From: Lachnospiraceae bacterium
GTDB lineage: Bacteria > Bacillota > Clostridia > Lachnospirales > Lachnospiraceae
NCBI GenBank assembly: GCA_009774375.1
Contig: VSNO01000147.1
Span: 1 to 11,280 of the forward strand
Length of the DNA: 11,280 nucleotides
Reading direction: 5' to 3'
In this document: piece by piece, positions 1-5,788 of the stretch
Position numbering within the stretch: position 1 is the first letter of the stretch
How the letters are laid out: each line of letters starts with the position of its first letter
Program-made: the position numbers and the translations under genes
Notes under the pieces: generated by a model
What the model saw: only the letters and a program-made list of their open reading frames with translations
Told to the model about the DNA's origin: nothing
Databases searched by the model: none

Positions 1-280
1 AGACATGTATAGATATATAAAATACTAAAGAATAAATCACAGAATGATAAATTATCTATTCCTTTCCTATCCGTTCTTTTGATTTTTAATTAGATTATCC
101 CTATTGCATGAAGGGAATGGAAAGGAAAAGAGGTTGAAACGACATAGATATTCATTTATTCCTTAATTACCCTTTATCAATGGCAAACAGCCAAGTCAAG
201 GATTTACCGCTTTAGCGGCGTTTACGTCCTTGACTTGGCTGTTTGGCGTTGATAGTCTGAGAAAGGCATAAAATGGCTTT
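1..280. other. Gene-free AT-rich left end
   Basis: No convincing coding frame is visible. The first 180 bases are strongly AT-rich and hold a weak 9-bp inverted repeat (TTCCTTTCC at 59-67 and GGAAAGGAA at 119-127) with a 51-base gap, too far apart to call a terminator. The only strong structure is the hairpin at 184-245. The stretch lies downstream of the minus-strand AraC gene, which ends at 281. Confidence 0.6.
184..245. repeat. Long perfect hairpin (19-bp arms)
   Basis: The left arm CAAACAGCCAAGTCAAGGA (184-202) and the right arm TCCTTGACTTGGCTGTTTG (227-245) are exact reverse complements. The 24-base loop holds a second small hairpin, CCGC-TTTA-GCGG (207-218), and a TTTAC direct repeat. 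It lies 36 bases past the AraC stop codon. Neither strand has a T-run after the stem, so a standard Rho-independent terminator is not well supported. It may still end transcription in both directions, or be a dispersed repeat of mobile-element origin. Confidence 0.8.
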
Positions 281-1189
281 TTACAAACCTCTATATTCTC
301 TAGGCGAATAGCCCGTTTTCTCCTTAAAACATTTCCCGAAATGGCTTACTTGATGAAAACCCACACAGGCAGAAATATCACTGACGGGCTGATCCGTTTT
401 TTTAAGCAGCTCTGCCGCCTTTGACAGCCGATATTCCATTAAGTATTTATAGGGCGTAGTCTGCAACGTCAAATTGAAACACCTTAAACATTCTGATTTA
501 CTCACGCTTGCGCTTTCCGCTATATCTTCCAGTGTCAAATCTTCCGGGTAATGCTGTTCAATACAGCGCAGGAATTTCTGCATACGCATACTGACGGTAC
601 TCTCCTGCTGTTTTGGTGGCAACAGAATATTCTTTCTCATAGTAAGCCAAAGAGCAGCCAAAAGCACCAATACCTCATAAGTATAAAATTCTGTTTTGCT
701 TTTTTCCAACTCTGAAAGCCTGCACAAAAGCGACAATGCCTTTTCCTGCCATTCTTCCCCGCTTGCAAAATGAAAAAAGGAAAACTGCTCATTTTCTACA
801 ACAACATCAACAAACAGTTTCGCCGGACTATGGACGGTACAGGCTTGTCCCAATGGGAAAGGATTTCCCATGGAAAATTCAAGGAACTGTGCCGGGAATA
901 TAAAACTGTTATAGTGACATTCGCCCGTGCGCCGTACAAAATGCACCACATTCTTATTGATAAAAATACCCTCTCCCGCTTGCACAGAAACAGTATTGTC
1001 AAGCGTTTTTACTTCAATAGAACCACCTAAAACATAAATAAACTGTAAATCCTCATGCCAGTGCATGACTTGAAAGCCGGGATTGCGGGGATAGCTCCTG
1101 TCGTTAATCACATCAAGGACAAGATAAGGGAAATCGGTATCAACGTACAGATTTACAGAGTTGAGATAGGTTTCTTTTTCAGTTTTCAT
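281..1189 (-). CDS. AraC-family transcriptional regulator with cupin sensor domain
   Basis: A one-component transcription regulator of about 302 residues, the usual length for AraC proteins with an N-terminal cupin. In numbering from the upstream ATG at 1207, the N-terminal half carries the cupin pattern (HWHEDLQFIYVLGG near 49-62, then a glycine turn and a VHF segment near 88-90). The C-terminal 100 residues hold two helix-turn-helix units (about 226-247 and 275-297) and end with the family signature FKEKTGYSPREYR. I place the start at the third Met (1189), because AAAGGG lies 9 bases before it; the ATG at 1207 has no good ribosome binding site. The gene is divergent from the alkylation-repair cassette, so it may control that cassette or itself. 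Its ligand is unknown. It lacks the Ada cysteine domain, which is encoded separately at 1995-2243. Confidence 0.9.
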   Translation of the reverse strand: MKTEKETYLNSVNLYVDTDFPYLVLDVINDRSYPRNPGFQVMHWHEDLQFIYVLGGSIEVKTLDNTVSVQAGEGIFINKNVVHFVRRTGECHYNSFIFPAQFLEFSMGNPFPLGQACTVHSPAKLFVDVVVENEQFSFFHFASGEEWQEKALSLLCRLSELEKSKTEFYTYEVLVLLAALWLTMRKNILLPPKQQESTVSMRMQKFLRCIEQHYPEDLTLEDIAESASVSKSECLRCFNLTLQTTPYKYLMEYRLSKAAELLKKTDQPVSDISACVGFHQVSHFGKCFKEKTGYSPREYRGL

Positions 1190-1270
1190 GTTCATATGCC
1201 CTTTCATTTGGAGATATATTGATAGTTTCTGACGTTTTACTGATATTATTTATCTGTTTTGTGTGATAAA

Positions 1271-1299
1271 ATCATGGTGAAAAAGGCAAACTTTGTCAA
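1271..1299 (-). promoter_or_regulatory. Probable promoter of the AraC-family gene
   Basis: On the minus strand, a perfect -35 box TTGACA (1299-1294) is followed after 17 bases by CATGAT (1276-1271), a 4-of-6 match to the -10 consensus. This gives a leader of roughly 75-80 bases before the start at 1189. A second TTGACA lies 22 bases further upstream (1321-1316) but has no acceptable -10 partner. Confidence 0.5.
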
Positions 1300-1322
1300 G
1301 TTTGATTTCAAAAAATGTCAAG
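1294..1322. promoter_or_regulatory. Direct repeats, candidate AraC operator
   Basis: TGTCAAG occurs at 1294-1300 and again at 1316-1322, so the repeats are in phase at 22 bases, about two helical turns. AraC-family proteins with two helix-turn-helix units typically bind direct repeats spaced about 21 bp. The proximal copy overlaps the -35 box of the AraC gene and both lie in the leader of the divergent alkA gene, a fitting place for autoregulation. That this regulator binds here is inference. Confidence 0.35.
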
Positions 1323-1351
1323 CCGCCTTTTGGCAGACGGGAGGTGCAGGA

Positions 1352-2047
1352 TTGTATTTCAGATACAGCAGTATAGAAACAGATTATTTGAAAAGCAAAG
1401 ATAAGACTTTAGCGGAGGTTATTGATAAAATCGGACATATAGAGCGTGAAACTGACACAGATTTATTTTCCTCTGTCATACATCACATCATAGGACAGCA
1501 GATTTCTACAAAAGCACAGGCTACCATTTGGCAGCGAATGAGTGACTGCTTCGGGGAGGTAAACGCCGACAATATCCTGTCTACGGGTATTCCTAAATTA
1601 CAGTCTTTCGGCATGACATTCCGCAAGGCTGAATATATCACGGACTTTGCGGGGAAAGTGCAATGCGGCGAATTTGATTTACAGGGCATTTCTGAACTGT
1701 CTGATATGGAAGCCATAAAAGAACTTTCTGCCCTAAAGGGAATTGGTGTGTGGACGGCTGAAATGATTTTGCTGTTCTGCCTGCAAAGACCCGATATTTT
1801 CAGTTATGACGATTTGGCAATACAGCGTGGGCTTCGCATGGTATATCATCACAGAAAGATAGACCGCAAACTATTTGAAAAGTACCGCAGGCGGTTCAGC
1901 CCCTATTGCAGCGTTGCCAGTCTGTATCTTTGGGCGGTAGCGGGCGGCGCAATACCGGGCATGAAAGATTATGTACCAAAAGGAAAACAGCAAAATGAAA
2001 AAACAAGAAAAAATAAGAGCGATCACAGAAAGAAACAAGCAGTATGA
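1352..2047 (+). CDS. alkA: DNA-3-methyladenine glycosylase II (AlkA-like, HhH-GPD)
   Basis: A base-excision-repair enzyme that removes alkylated bases such as 3-methyladenine from DNA. From the TTG start, 231 residues: IIGQQISTKAQ (46-56) is the conserved segment before the helix-hairpin-helix; LKGIGVWTAEM (128-138) is the hairpin itself; and SYDDLAIQRG (151-160) holds the catalytic aspartate (D154, matching AlkA D238). FSPYCSVASLYLW (182-194) is the conserved C-terminal helix. I choose TTG at 1352 because GGAGG lies 7 bases upstream and the family usually begins at this YF..Y..DYL segment. The frame stays open back to 1259, but the extra ~31 residues look non-native and have no ribosome binding site. 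It is the first gene of a cassette and overlaps the Ada-domain gene by 53 bases. Its lysine-rich tail after residue 210 lies in that overlap. Confidence 0.9.
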   Translation: MYFRYSSIETDYLKSKDKTLAEVIDKIGHIERETDTDLFSSVIHHIIGQQISTKAQATIWQRMSDCFGEVNADNILSTGIPKLQSFGMTFRKAEYITDFAGKVQCGEFDLQGISELSDMEAIKELSALKGIGVWTAEMILLFCLQRPDIFSYDDLAIQRGLRMVYHHRKIDRKLFEKYRRRFSPYCSVASLYLWAVAGGAIPGMKDYVPKGKQQNEKTRKNKSDHRKKQAV

Positions 2048-2243
2048 CGGCAAATTTTATTACGGAGTAAAGACGACAAAGATTGTCTGCAATCCGGGCT
2101 GCCCTGCAAGATTACCATTGGAGAAAAATATCGTGCTGTTTGACACACTGGAAGAAGCAATACAGGGCGGCTACCGCCCTTGCAAAATATGTATGAAAAA
2201 TAAGGAGGAAACACGAAATGGCAAACGTAACTGTATTGTTTGA
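1995..2243 (+). CDS. Stand-alone Ada zinc-binding (methylphosphotriester) domain protein
   Basis: A small protein of 82 residues made of only the N-terminal domain of Ada. In Ada this domain holds a zinc ion by four cysteines and takes a methyl group from DNA methylphosphotriesters onto one of them, turning the protein into an activator. Here the cysteines are C32, C36, C63 and C66. Their spacing (4, 27 and 3) equals that of E. coli C38, C42, C69 and C72, and the motifs FYYGVKTTKIVCNPGCPAR and GYRPCKIC are intact. AAAGGA lies 10 bases before the ATG at 1995. The gene starts inside alkA and its last 26 bases overlap the next gene, so translation is probably coupled. The usual attached AraC-type DNA-binding domain is absent, so it may act as a phosphotriester repair protein or sense damage through a partner. 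Confidence 0.87.
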   Translation: MKKQEKIRAITERNKQYDGKFYYGVKTTKIVCNPGCPARLPLEKNIVLFDTLEEAIQGGYRPCKICMKNKEETRNGKRNCIV

Positions 2244-2589
2244 GGTAACTATCAAAGAGGGTAAAATGGACGACTATCTGAATATGGCGGCTTCCTTGAA
2301 AACGGAATTAGAGCATTCCGAGGAATTGTCAAAGGCAGATGGCTTTATCAGTGCAGAACGCTTTGAAAGCCTTTCCACAAAGGGAAAGCTGCTTAGCAAA
2401 TCCGAATGGAAAGACGAGGAAAGCGTTACCAAATGGCGCAATATGGCAAAACACCGTATGTGCCAGAAAGCAGGCAGGGAACATGATTTTATTGACTATA
2501 AAATCACGGTAGTTACTCCCCTGCGCTGTTATACAATGACTATGCGGGACGAAGCCCCGGCTGACGCTAACCAATATTTTAACTTATAA
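2218..2589 (+). CDS. Antibiotic biosynthesis monooxygenase (ABM) fold protein
   Basis: A soluble protein of 123 residues that I assign to the ABM superfamily of small dimeric alpha/beta-barrel proteins, which includes quinol monooxygenases and heme-degrading enzymes. The first strand TVLFEVTIKEGKMDDYLNMA (5-24), the GFISAERFES region (42-51) and the SEWKDEESVTKWRNM segment (61-75) fit the family pattern, with a trailing HDFIDYKITVV strand. AGGAGG stands 9 bases before the ATG. The gene sits within a DNA-alkylation-repair cassette, so it may remove a reactive compound, but its substrate cannot be read from the sequence. It overlaps the Ada-domain gene by 26 bases and is followed 14 bases later by the truncated alkyltransferase gene. 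Confidence 0.75.
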   Translation: MANVTVLFEVTIKEGKMDDYLNMAASLKTELEHSEELSKADGFISAERFESLSTKGKLLSKSEWKDEESVTKWRNMAKHRMCQKAGREHDFIDYKITVVTPLRCYTMTMRDEAPADANQYFNL

Positions 2590-2603
2590 CGAAAGGGGAC
2601 AAA

Positions 2604-2783
2604 ATGCAGTATATAACTCATTATCAATCGCCAATCGGCGGTATTCTTCTTGCCGCTGATGAAGCAGGGCTGACCGGGCTATGGTTTGACGGGGAAAAAT
2701 ATTACGCAGACCACCTTGACCCGGAACATGACTTCCTCCATCAGCTGATTATAGGGGAGATGATTTTGCTTGCAGTAGATTAA
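2604..2783 (+). pseudogene. ogt: Truncated methylated-DNA--protein-cysteine methyltransferase, N-terminal fragment
   Basis: A 59-codon reading frame starts with the family's N-terminal pattern: MQYITHYQSPIGGILLAAD, then GLTGLWFDGEKYYADHLDPEH. Intact Ogt/MGMT proteins have about 150-180 residues and carry the methyl-accepting PCHR cysteine in the second half, which is missing here, so this copy cannot repair O6-methylguanine. The start has a good ribosome binding site (AAAGGGG, 5 bases upstream). Recognisable similarity ends near residue 44 (about 2735). The remaining codons run into DNA that reads as the tail of the minus-strand XRE gene. As last gene of the alkA cassette it completes the usual alkylation-repair set, which makes recent truncation likely. 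Confidence 0.8.
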
Positions 2784-3050
2784 AAGCCATTGTTCAAAGC
2801 GGCTTCCCTTAAAGCTGGCGCCTTCCTCTAAATCCTGCTTCATTTCAGACAGCCCCAGCAAATAGTCGGTAGTCACGCTGTAAAATTTTGTCAGCTTAAT
2901 AAGGGCATAGTGGCTGATGTCCTTAAAACTGTCCGCTTCATAACTGCCCAGCGCAGACTTGGAGAGGTTCGTCTGCTCCGCAAGCTGTTCCAGCGTCAAG
3001 CCACACTCTACACGCAGGTCTTTCAAGCGTTCCAGTACTGTTAAGGCCAT
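2679..3050 (-). CDS. XRE-family transcriptional regulator with altered C-terminus
   Basis: The first ~70 residues form a lambda-repressor-type helix-turn-helix domain: LKDLRVECGLTLEQLAEQTN, SKSALGSYE, then HYALIKLTKFYSVTTDYLLGL. Proteins opening in this way are common regulators in conjugative and other mobile elements of Clostridiales. AGGGGG lies about 7 bases before the ATG at 3050. Residues after about 70 do not match the tail I expect for the family, and the last ~16 residues (MFRVKVV...FFPVKP) are simply the antisense of the ogt fragment. The present stop codon was therefore gained by a rearrangement near 2733-2745. The DNA-binding domain is intact, so the protein could still bind. It lies 22 bases downstream of the hydrolase fragment on the same strand. 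Confidence 0.75.
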   Translation of the reverse strand: MALTVLERLKDLRVECGLTLEQLAEQTNLSKSALGSYEADSFKDISHYALIKLTKFYSVTTDYLLGLSEMKQDLEEGASFKGSRFEQWLLIYCKQNHLPYNQLMEEVMFRVKVVCVIFFPVKP

Positions 3051-3072
3051 GCTGTTTCCCCCTGTCTATTGT

Positions 3073-3666
3073 TCACCACCGGGAAACAAATTCCAGTGTT
3101 TTCATAAGTGAATCCATTCGGGCTTTCCGTCCTCGCTCTTTATTTTTCCATCGGTCACCTTTGAAAAACTTTGTCAGCCGCAATTCCATTGGAACAAACA
3201 AATGCCCGCCATAATCATAACTCAAATGCTGGTAGAAGTATGGAAAACTATAATCCTGCAATCGCTTCATAACCTGTTTTGCCGCAAGTTCTGATGGCCA
3301 CATGGTATCCATTTTAGAGGAGATCAGCAGGACAGGGCCGGTAATTTTCTCAACCTGGATAACTGCGGCGGGGTTGGGATGCTGCACAAGAGGGAGGTAA
3401 AGGTCATACATGGTTAATTCCCTCGCCCGGACGCTTTTTTGCACCACATGACCGAGAGGAAATTTCTCCAGCCCGTAAGCGGTATAAGGAACTTCTTTCC
3501 CATGGAAACTCCAACTACTTCCCGGCGCAATAGAGATACCTTTTTCCATGGTAAATCCTTGACATACGGTATTCATGGGAGCAACCGCAACCACCGCATT
3601 GACAAGGCCCGGCAAAAGGCTTCCCGCCGTCAGCGCCAGTTCTGCTCCCTTTGAGATACCCCACAA
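3073..3666 (-). pseudogene. BAAT/acyl-CoA thioesterase-type alpha/beta hydrolase, N-terminally truncated
   Basis: The frame encodes the C-terminal catalytic domain of the bile acid-CoA:amino acid N-acyltransferase / acyl-CoA thioester hydrolase family (BAAT_C). The nucleophile elbow is GISKG (residues 3-7, Ser5) at the very start, followed by the acid in SSKMDTMWPS (Asp120) and the histidine in YDYGGHLFVP (His155), so all three catalytic residues remain. The strands and oxyanion region that normally precede the elbow (about 100 or more residues) are missing. Upstream in frame there are only the residues FSY and L, then a stop codon, and serine-recombinase sequence on the other strand. The apparent TTG start at 3666 is merely the first available codon. 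Substrate is unknown; without the first half of the fold it is unlikely to be active. Confidence 0.75.
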
Positions 3667-3669
3667 GTA

Positions 3670-3893
3670 CGAAAATCAATCCTCTTGGGGTACGGAAACT
3701 GGACGGACAGCTTCTGGCGAAGATAGCGGAGTTGATGGTGGAAGCCATCAGCCCGGAACAGGTCAGCCAGATTTCCGGCTGCCTCTGCACTTGGAAAGAT
3801 ATATTCTTTGACGACAAGCGGCGGGTGGTGAATTTGATGATTGCCACCGTTGCCGCCACAAGCGACAACTTGAACATTACATGGAAAATCTGA
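3670..3893 (+). pseudogene. Large serine recombinase, C-terminal remnant
   Basis: About 74 codons read through to a TGA at 3891-3893. The end, DKRRVVNLMIATVAATSDNL followed by NITWKI, is the typical tail of large serine site-specific recombinases of Clostridiales integrative elements, where a W-D/E-x-x-x-F-D-x-K/R-R stretch precedes a final beta strand ending in W-K-I. The preceding helix (KLDGQLLAKIAELMVEAIS) fits the coiled-coil linker. The catalytic resolvase domain and zinc ribbon are absent, so it is a fragment. The ATG at 3651 lies within hydrolase DNA and is not the real start. It marks the edge of a former integrated element. Confidence 0.7.
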
Positions 3894-4065
3894 CGGGCAT
3901 ATCAGCGCCCGCCAGACCATTACCCTGTGTAGTCCCTTGTAAACTGTACTTCGGCGTGTTTGAAAAATCATTTTTCTGAACAGTTCCTTAACTTTTTACA
4001 GGCAGAGTCGTTGATATTATCGTACGGGTCAAGTATAATAAAAGCAAAAGGAGGACAGGGAAGAT
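3894..4065. other. Intergenic region, possible mobile-element boundary
   Basis: No gene is apparent in these 172 bases. A weak hairpin, GGGC-ATATCAGC-GCCC, lies just after the recombinase stop codon. In many serine-recombinase elements the attachment site lies close to the recombinase gene, so a former element end could be here, but I cannot identify a core sequence. The last 55 bases hold the promoter and ribosome binding site of the next gene. Confidence 0.45.
4011..4039 (+). promoter_or_regulatory. Sigma-A type promoter of the lipoprotein operon
   Basis: TTGATA (4011-4016) and a perfect TATAAT (4034-4039) are separated by exactly 17 bases. Transcription would begin near 4046, giving a leader of only about 20 bases that consists mostly of the AGGAGG ribosome binding site (4049-4054) ahead of the ATG at 4066. 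This leaves no room for a riboswitch and suggests simple, fairly strong expression. Confidence 0.8.
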
Positions 4066-4866
4066 ATGAAAGTAACAACTGTGCACTATATTGTTTTTTT
4101 ATGCTGTGCAGCAGCAGTTATCTTATCGCTGACGGGCTGCAATCTAACAGCTGGTGCCACAGAGTATGAGATTATCTATCCATCCGGCTATAGCAGGGAT
4201 TGTTTTACATATGATGAGAAATCCCCCATTGAGGGAAGTTCCTGCTGGCTTCAGTGGGAAGAAGCAGATGATCACAGGAAAACCTATGACTATGATATGA
4301 AGATCCTGGATGAAAATGATTCGGTACTACATATTTATCCTGATGTGGGGAGAAAAGCGATGCGCGGGAGCGTACAGGCAGATCATACAGCCTGGATCTG
4401 TGCGGAGCACTGGACAGCGCCGCACCACAATGGCTACGTGGAGGGCTGGCTGAAAGAAAGCGATCTGCTCTGGATTGACCTGAGTGACGGCGAGATCCTG
4501 TTTCAGGACAAGGCAGGAGAAAATGAATTTTATATCACATCAATTGGAACGCGGTGCTATTTCTATCTTCCCGGAAAAGAAGAAAGCATCAGGATACCTG
4601 CGGAAAATGCGGTGATCTACTACCGGGATACTTCAGACTGGACGCAGAAGCATACGGTTTACACGTTTGATTATGTGGCAGAGCCTGATATTGATACAAG
4701 TAACGGAGTTTCAACCCGCATCAGATTTTATATATCTGAGAACCAGCTTAAAGTGGCATGGACATCCTATGAACCTGTCGGGAATAAGAACTGGGAGTAC
4801 CTGGAGAAAAAAGCTTATGAAATCTCACTTATCGAGAATTTCAAAACGGGGAGTGGGAACGGATGA
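4066..4866 (+). CDS. Putative lipoprotein of unknown function
   Basis: 266 residues. A short N-region is followed by a hydrophobic stretch (about 8-22) and the lipobox LTGC with Cys25, so the protein should be exported, lipid-modified and anchored on the outer face of the membrane. The mature part is rich in aromatic and acidic residues with many short predicted strands (for example YEIIYPSGY, SSCWLQWEEA, EFYITSIGTRCYFYLPG, TRIRFYISENQLKVAWTSYE), suggesting an all-beta fold. I recognise no catalytic motif and assign no family. Mature-region cysteines include those in SSCWL, AWICAEH and TRCYF. The gene follows its own promoter and its stop is 23 bases before the start of the flavodoxin/ferredoxin gene, so the two are very likely one operon. 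Confidence 0.75.
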   Translation: MKVTTVHYIVFLCCAAAVILSLTGCNLTAGATEYEIIYPSGYSRDCFTYDEKSPIEGSSCWLQWEEADDHRKTYDYDMKILDENDSVLHIYPDVGRKAMRGSVQADHTAWICAEHWTAPHHNGYVEGWLKESDLLWIDLSDGEILFQDKAGENEFYITSIGTRCYFYLPGKEESIRIPAENAVIYYRDTSDWTQKHTVYTFDYVAEPDIDTSNGVSTRIRFYISENQLKVAWTSYEPVGNKNWEYLEKKAYEISLIENFKTGSGNG

Positions 4867-4889
4867 TTGGAAGAAGAGGGAGGTATGTG

Positions 4890-5699
4890 ATGATAGGAAT
4901 ATATTTTAGCGGTACAGGGAATACAAAGTTTTGTGTCGATAAATTTGTAGCAGAATATGACAATCGTAAAAATATATTTCCTATCGAAGATGAAGATACC
5001 CTGGATAAAATCAAAAATAATCATGAGATCGTGATAGGATATCCAGTGCAATACAGCAATATCCCTAAGATACTGCGTGATTATATTACGTCCAATCAAT
5101 ATATCTGGAAAGGAAAAAAAATTTTTATCATTGCAACAATGGGGCTTTTCAGCGGTGACGGCGCAGGAATATCAGCACGACTGTTAAACAGCTATGGAGC
5201 GATTATAGCGGGTGGTTTACATCTAAAAATGCCCGATAGTATTTGTGATGTAAAGGCGTTAAAACGCAGCCCCGAAAAGAATAAAGAACTGGTAATGAAG
5301 GCAGAGCAAAAAATACATAAAGCAGTTTATTCCATAAAAAGCGGAAAACCGCCGCAAGAGGGATTGGGGGTATGCTGTCATTTGGCAGGGCTGTTTGGAC
5401 AGAGATTATATTTTGGGTGGAAAACAAAAAGATATACGAACAAACTAAAAATCGACCACTCAAAATGTATCGGCTGCGGTTTGTGCAAAAGTTTGTGTCC
5501 TATGGGTAATCTCCTGATAAAAAATGGTCTTGCTGTTTCAGGCGATCAATGTACGATGTGTTATCGTTGCATTAGCAGATGCCCGAAACAGGCGATTACA
5601 TTATTAGGCAAAAGGGTTATAGACCAAAATGATATAAATAAATATATTTCATGCAAAATCGGATCTGATGCGTATGAAGGTGGAAATGATGAAGAATAA
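4890..5699 (+). CDS. EFR1-type flavodoxin/ferredoxin fusion protein
   Basis: A cytoplasmic electron carrier of 269 residues. The N-terminal flavodoxin-like domain starts with the FMN phosphate loop YFSGTGNT (5-12) and contains GYPVQYSNIP (50-59) and ATMGLFSGDG (82-91). The C-terminal domain is a bacterial 2[4Fe-4S] ferredoxin with CIGCGLCKSLCP (Cys193, 196, 199, 203) and CTMCYRCISRCP (Cys221, 224, 227, 231). This architecture matches the EFR1 family, whose physiological partner is generally not known. I place the start at 4890 because GGAGG lies 6 bases upstream; the ATG at 4863, overlapping the lipoprotein stop, has no such site and adds nine residues before the first beta strand. It is the second gene of the lipoprotein operon. 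Both clusters and the FMN site look complete. Confidence 0.88.
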   Translation: MIGIYFSGTGNTKFCVDKFVAEYDNRKNIFPIEDEDTLDKIKNNHEIVIGYPVQYSNIPKILRDYITSNQYIWKGKKIFIIATMGLFSGDGAGISARLLNSYGAIIAGGLHLKMPDSICDVKALKRSPEKNKELVMKAEQKIHKAVYSIKSGKPPQEGLGVCCHLAGLFGQRLYFGWKTKRYTNKLKIDHSKCIGCGLCKSLCPMGNLLIKNGLAVSGDQCTMCYRCISRCPKQAITLLGKRVIDQNDINKYISCKIGSDAYEGGNDEE

Positions 5700-5757
5700 A
5701 CTATCAGGAGGTCTATACTTCGCAGCAGGGTACAAACACAGGAGTCCCTGTCCTTAG
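5689..5757 (+). pseudogene. Start of a truncated third operon gene (22 codons)
   Basis: An ATG at 5689 (with another at 5686) overlaps the end of the EFR1-type gene and has GAAGG 8 bases upstream, as expected for a translationally coupled gene. It reads MKNKLSGGLYFAAG, resembling the beginning of a small membrane protein, then YKHRSPCP and a TAG at 5755-5757. The change in character occurs where the stem-loop sequence begins. It may be the remains of a gene cut by the rearrangement that also truncated the neighbouring flavin-reductase-like gene, or a chance short frame. Confidence 0.35.
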
Positions 5758-5788
5758 GAACCCCTGTAGAGCGAAGGTATCATTTTTT
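5715..5788 (+). terminator. Branched stem-loop terminator of the lipoprotein operon
   Basis: The outer arms ATACTTCGC (5715-5723) and GCGAAGGTAT (5771-5780) pair over nine base pairs with one bulged G. Inside, CAGGG (5726-5730) can pair with CCCTG (5762-5766), and ACAGG-AGTC-CCTGT (5738-5751) forms a terminal hairpin. Six T residues follow at 5783-5788. The near-repeat AGGAGTCCCTGT / AGGAACCCCTGT allows alternative pairings. The T-run is only on the plus strand, so it should end transcripts of the upstream operon; any effect on the opposing GH3 operon is uncertain. Confidence 0.6.

Noticed and set aside
184..245. Possible CRISPR repeat or attC-like recombination site
   Set aside because: There is only one copy, with no spacer series, no RYYYAAC/GTTRRRY core sites and no cas or integron integrase genes.
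770..1030. Plus-strand frame of 86 codons within the AraC gene
   Set aside because: It is antisense to the well-supported cupin domain and has no family resemblance.
3515..3971. Minus-strand frames of 113-120 codons across the hydrolase/recombinase junction
   Set aside because: They are read in the wrong frame of the hydrolase and antisense to the recombinase tail; no motif is present.
5706..5711. AGGAGG after the EFR1-type gene as a ribosome binding site
   Set aside because: No start codon follows at a usable distance; it lies inside the short third frame.
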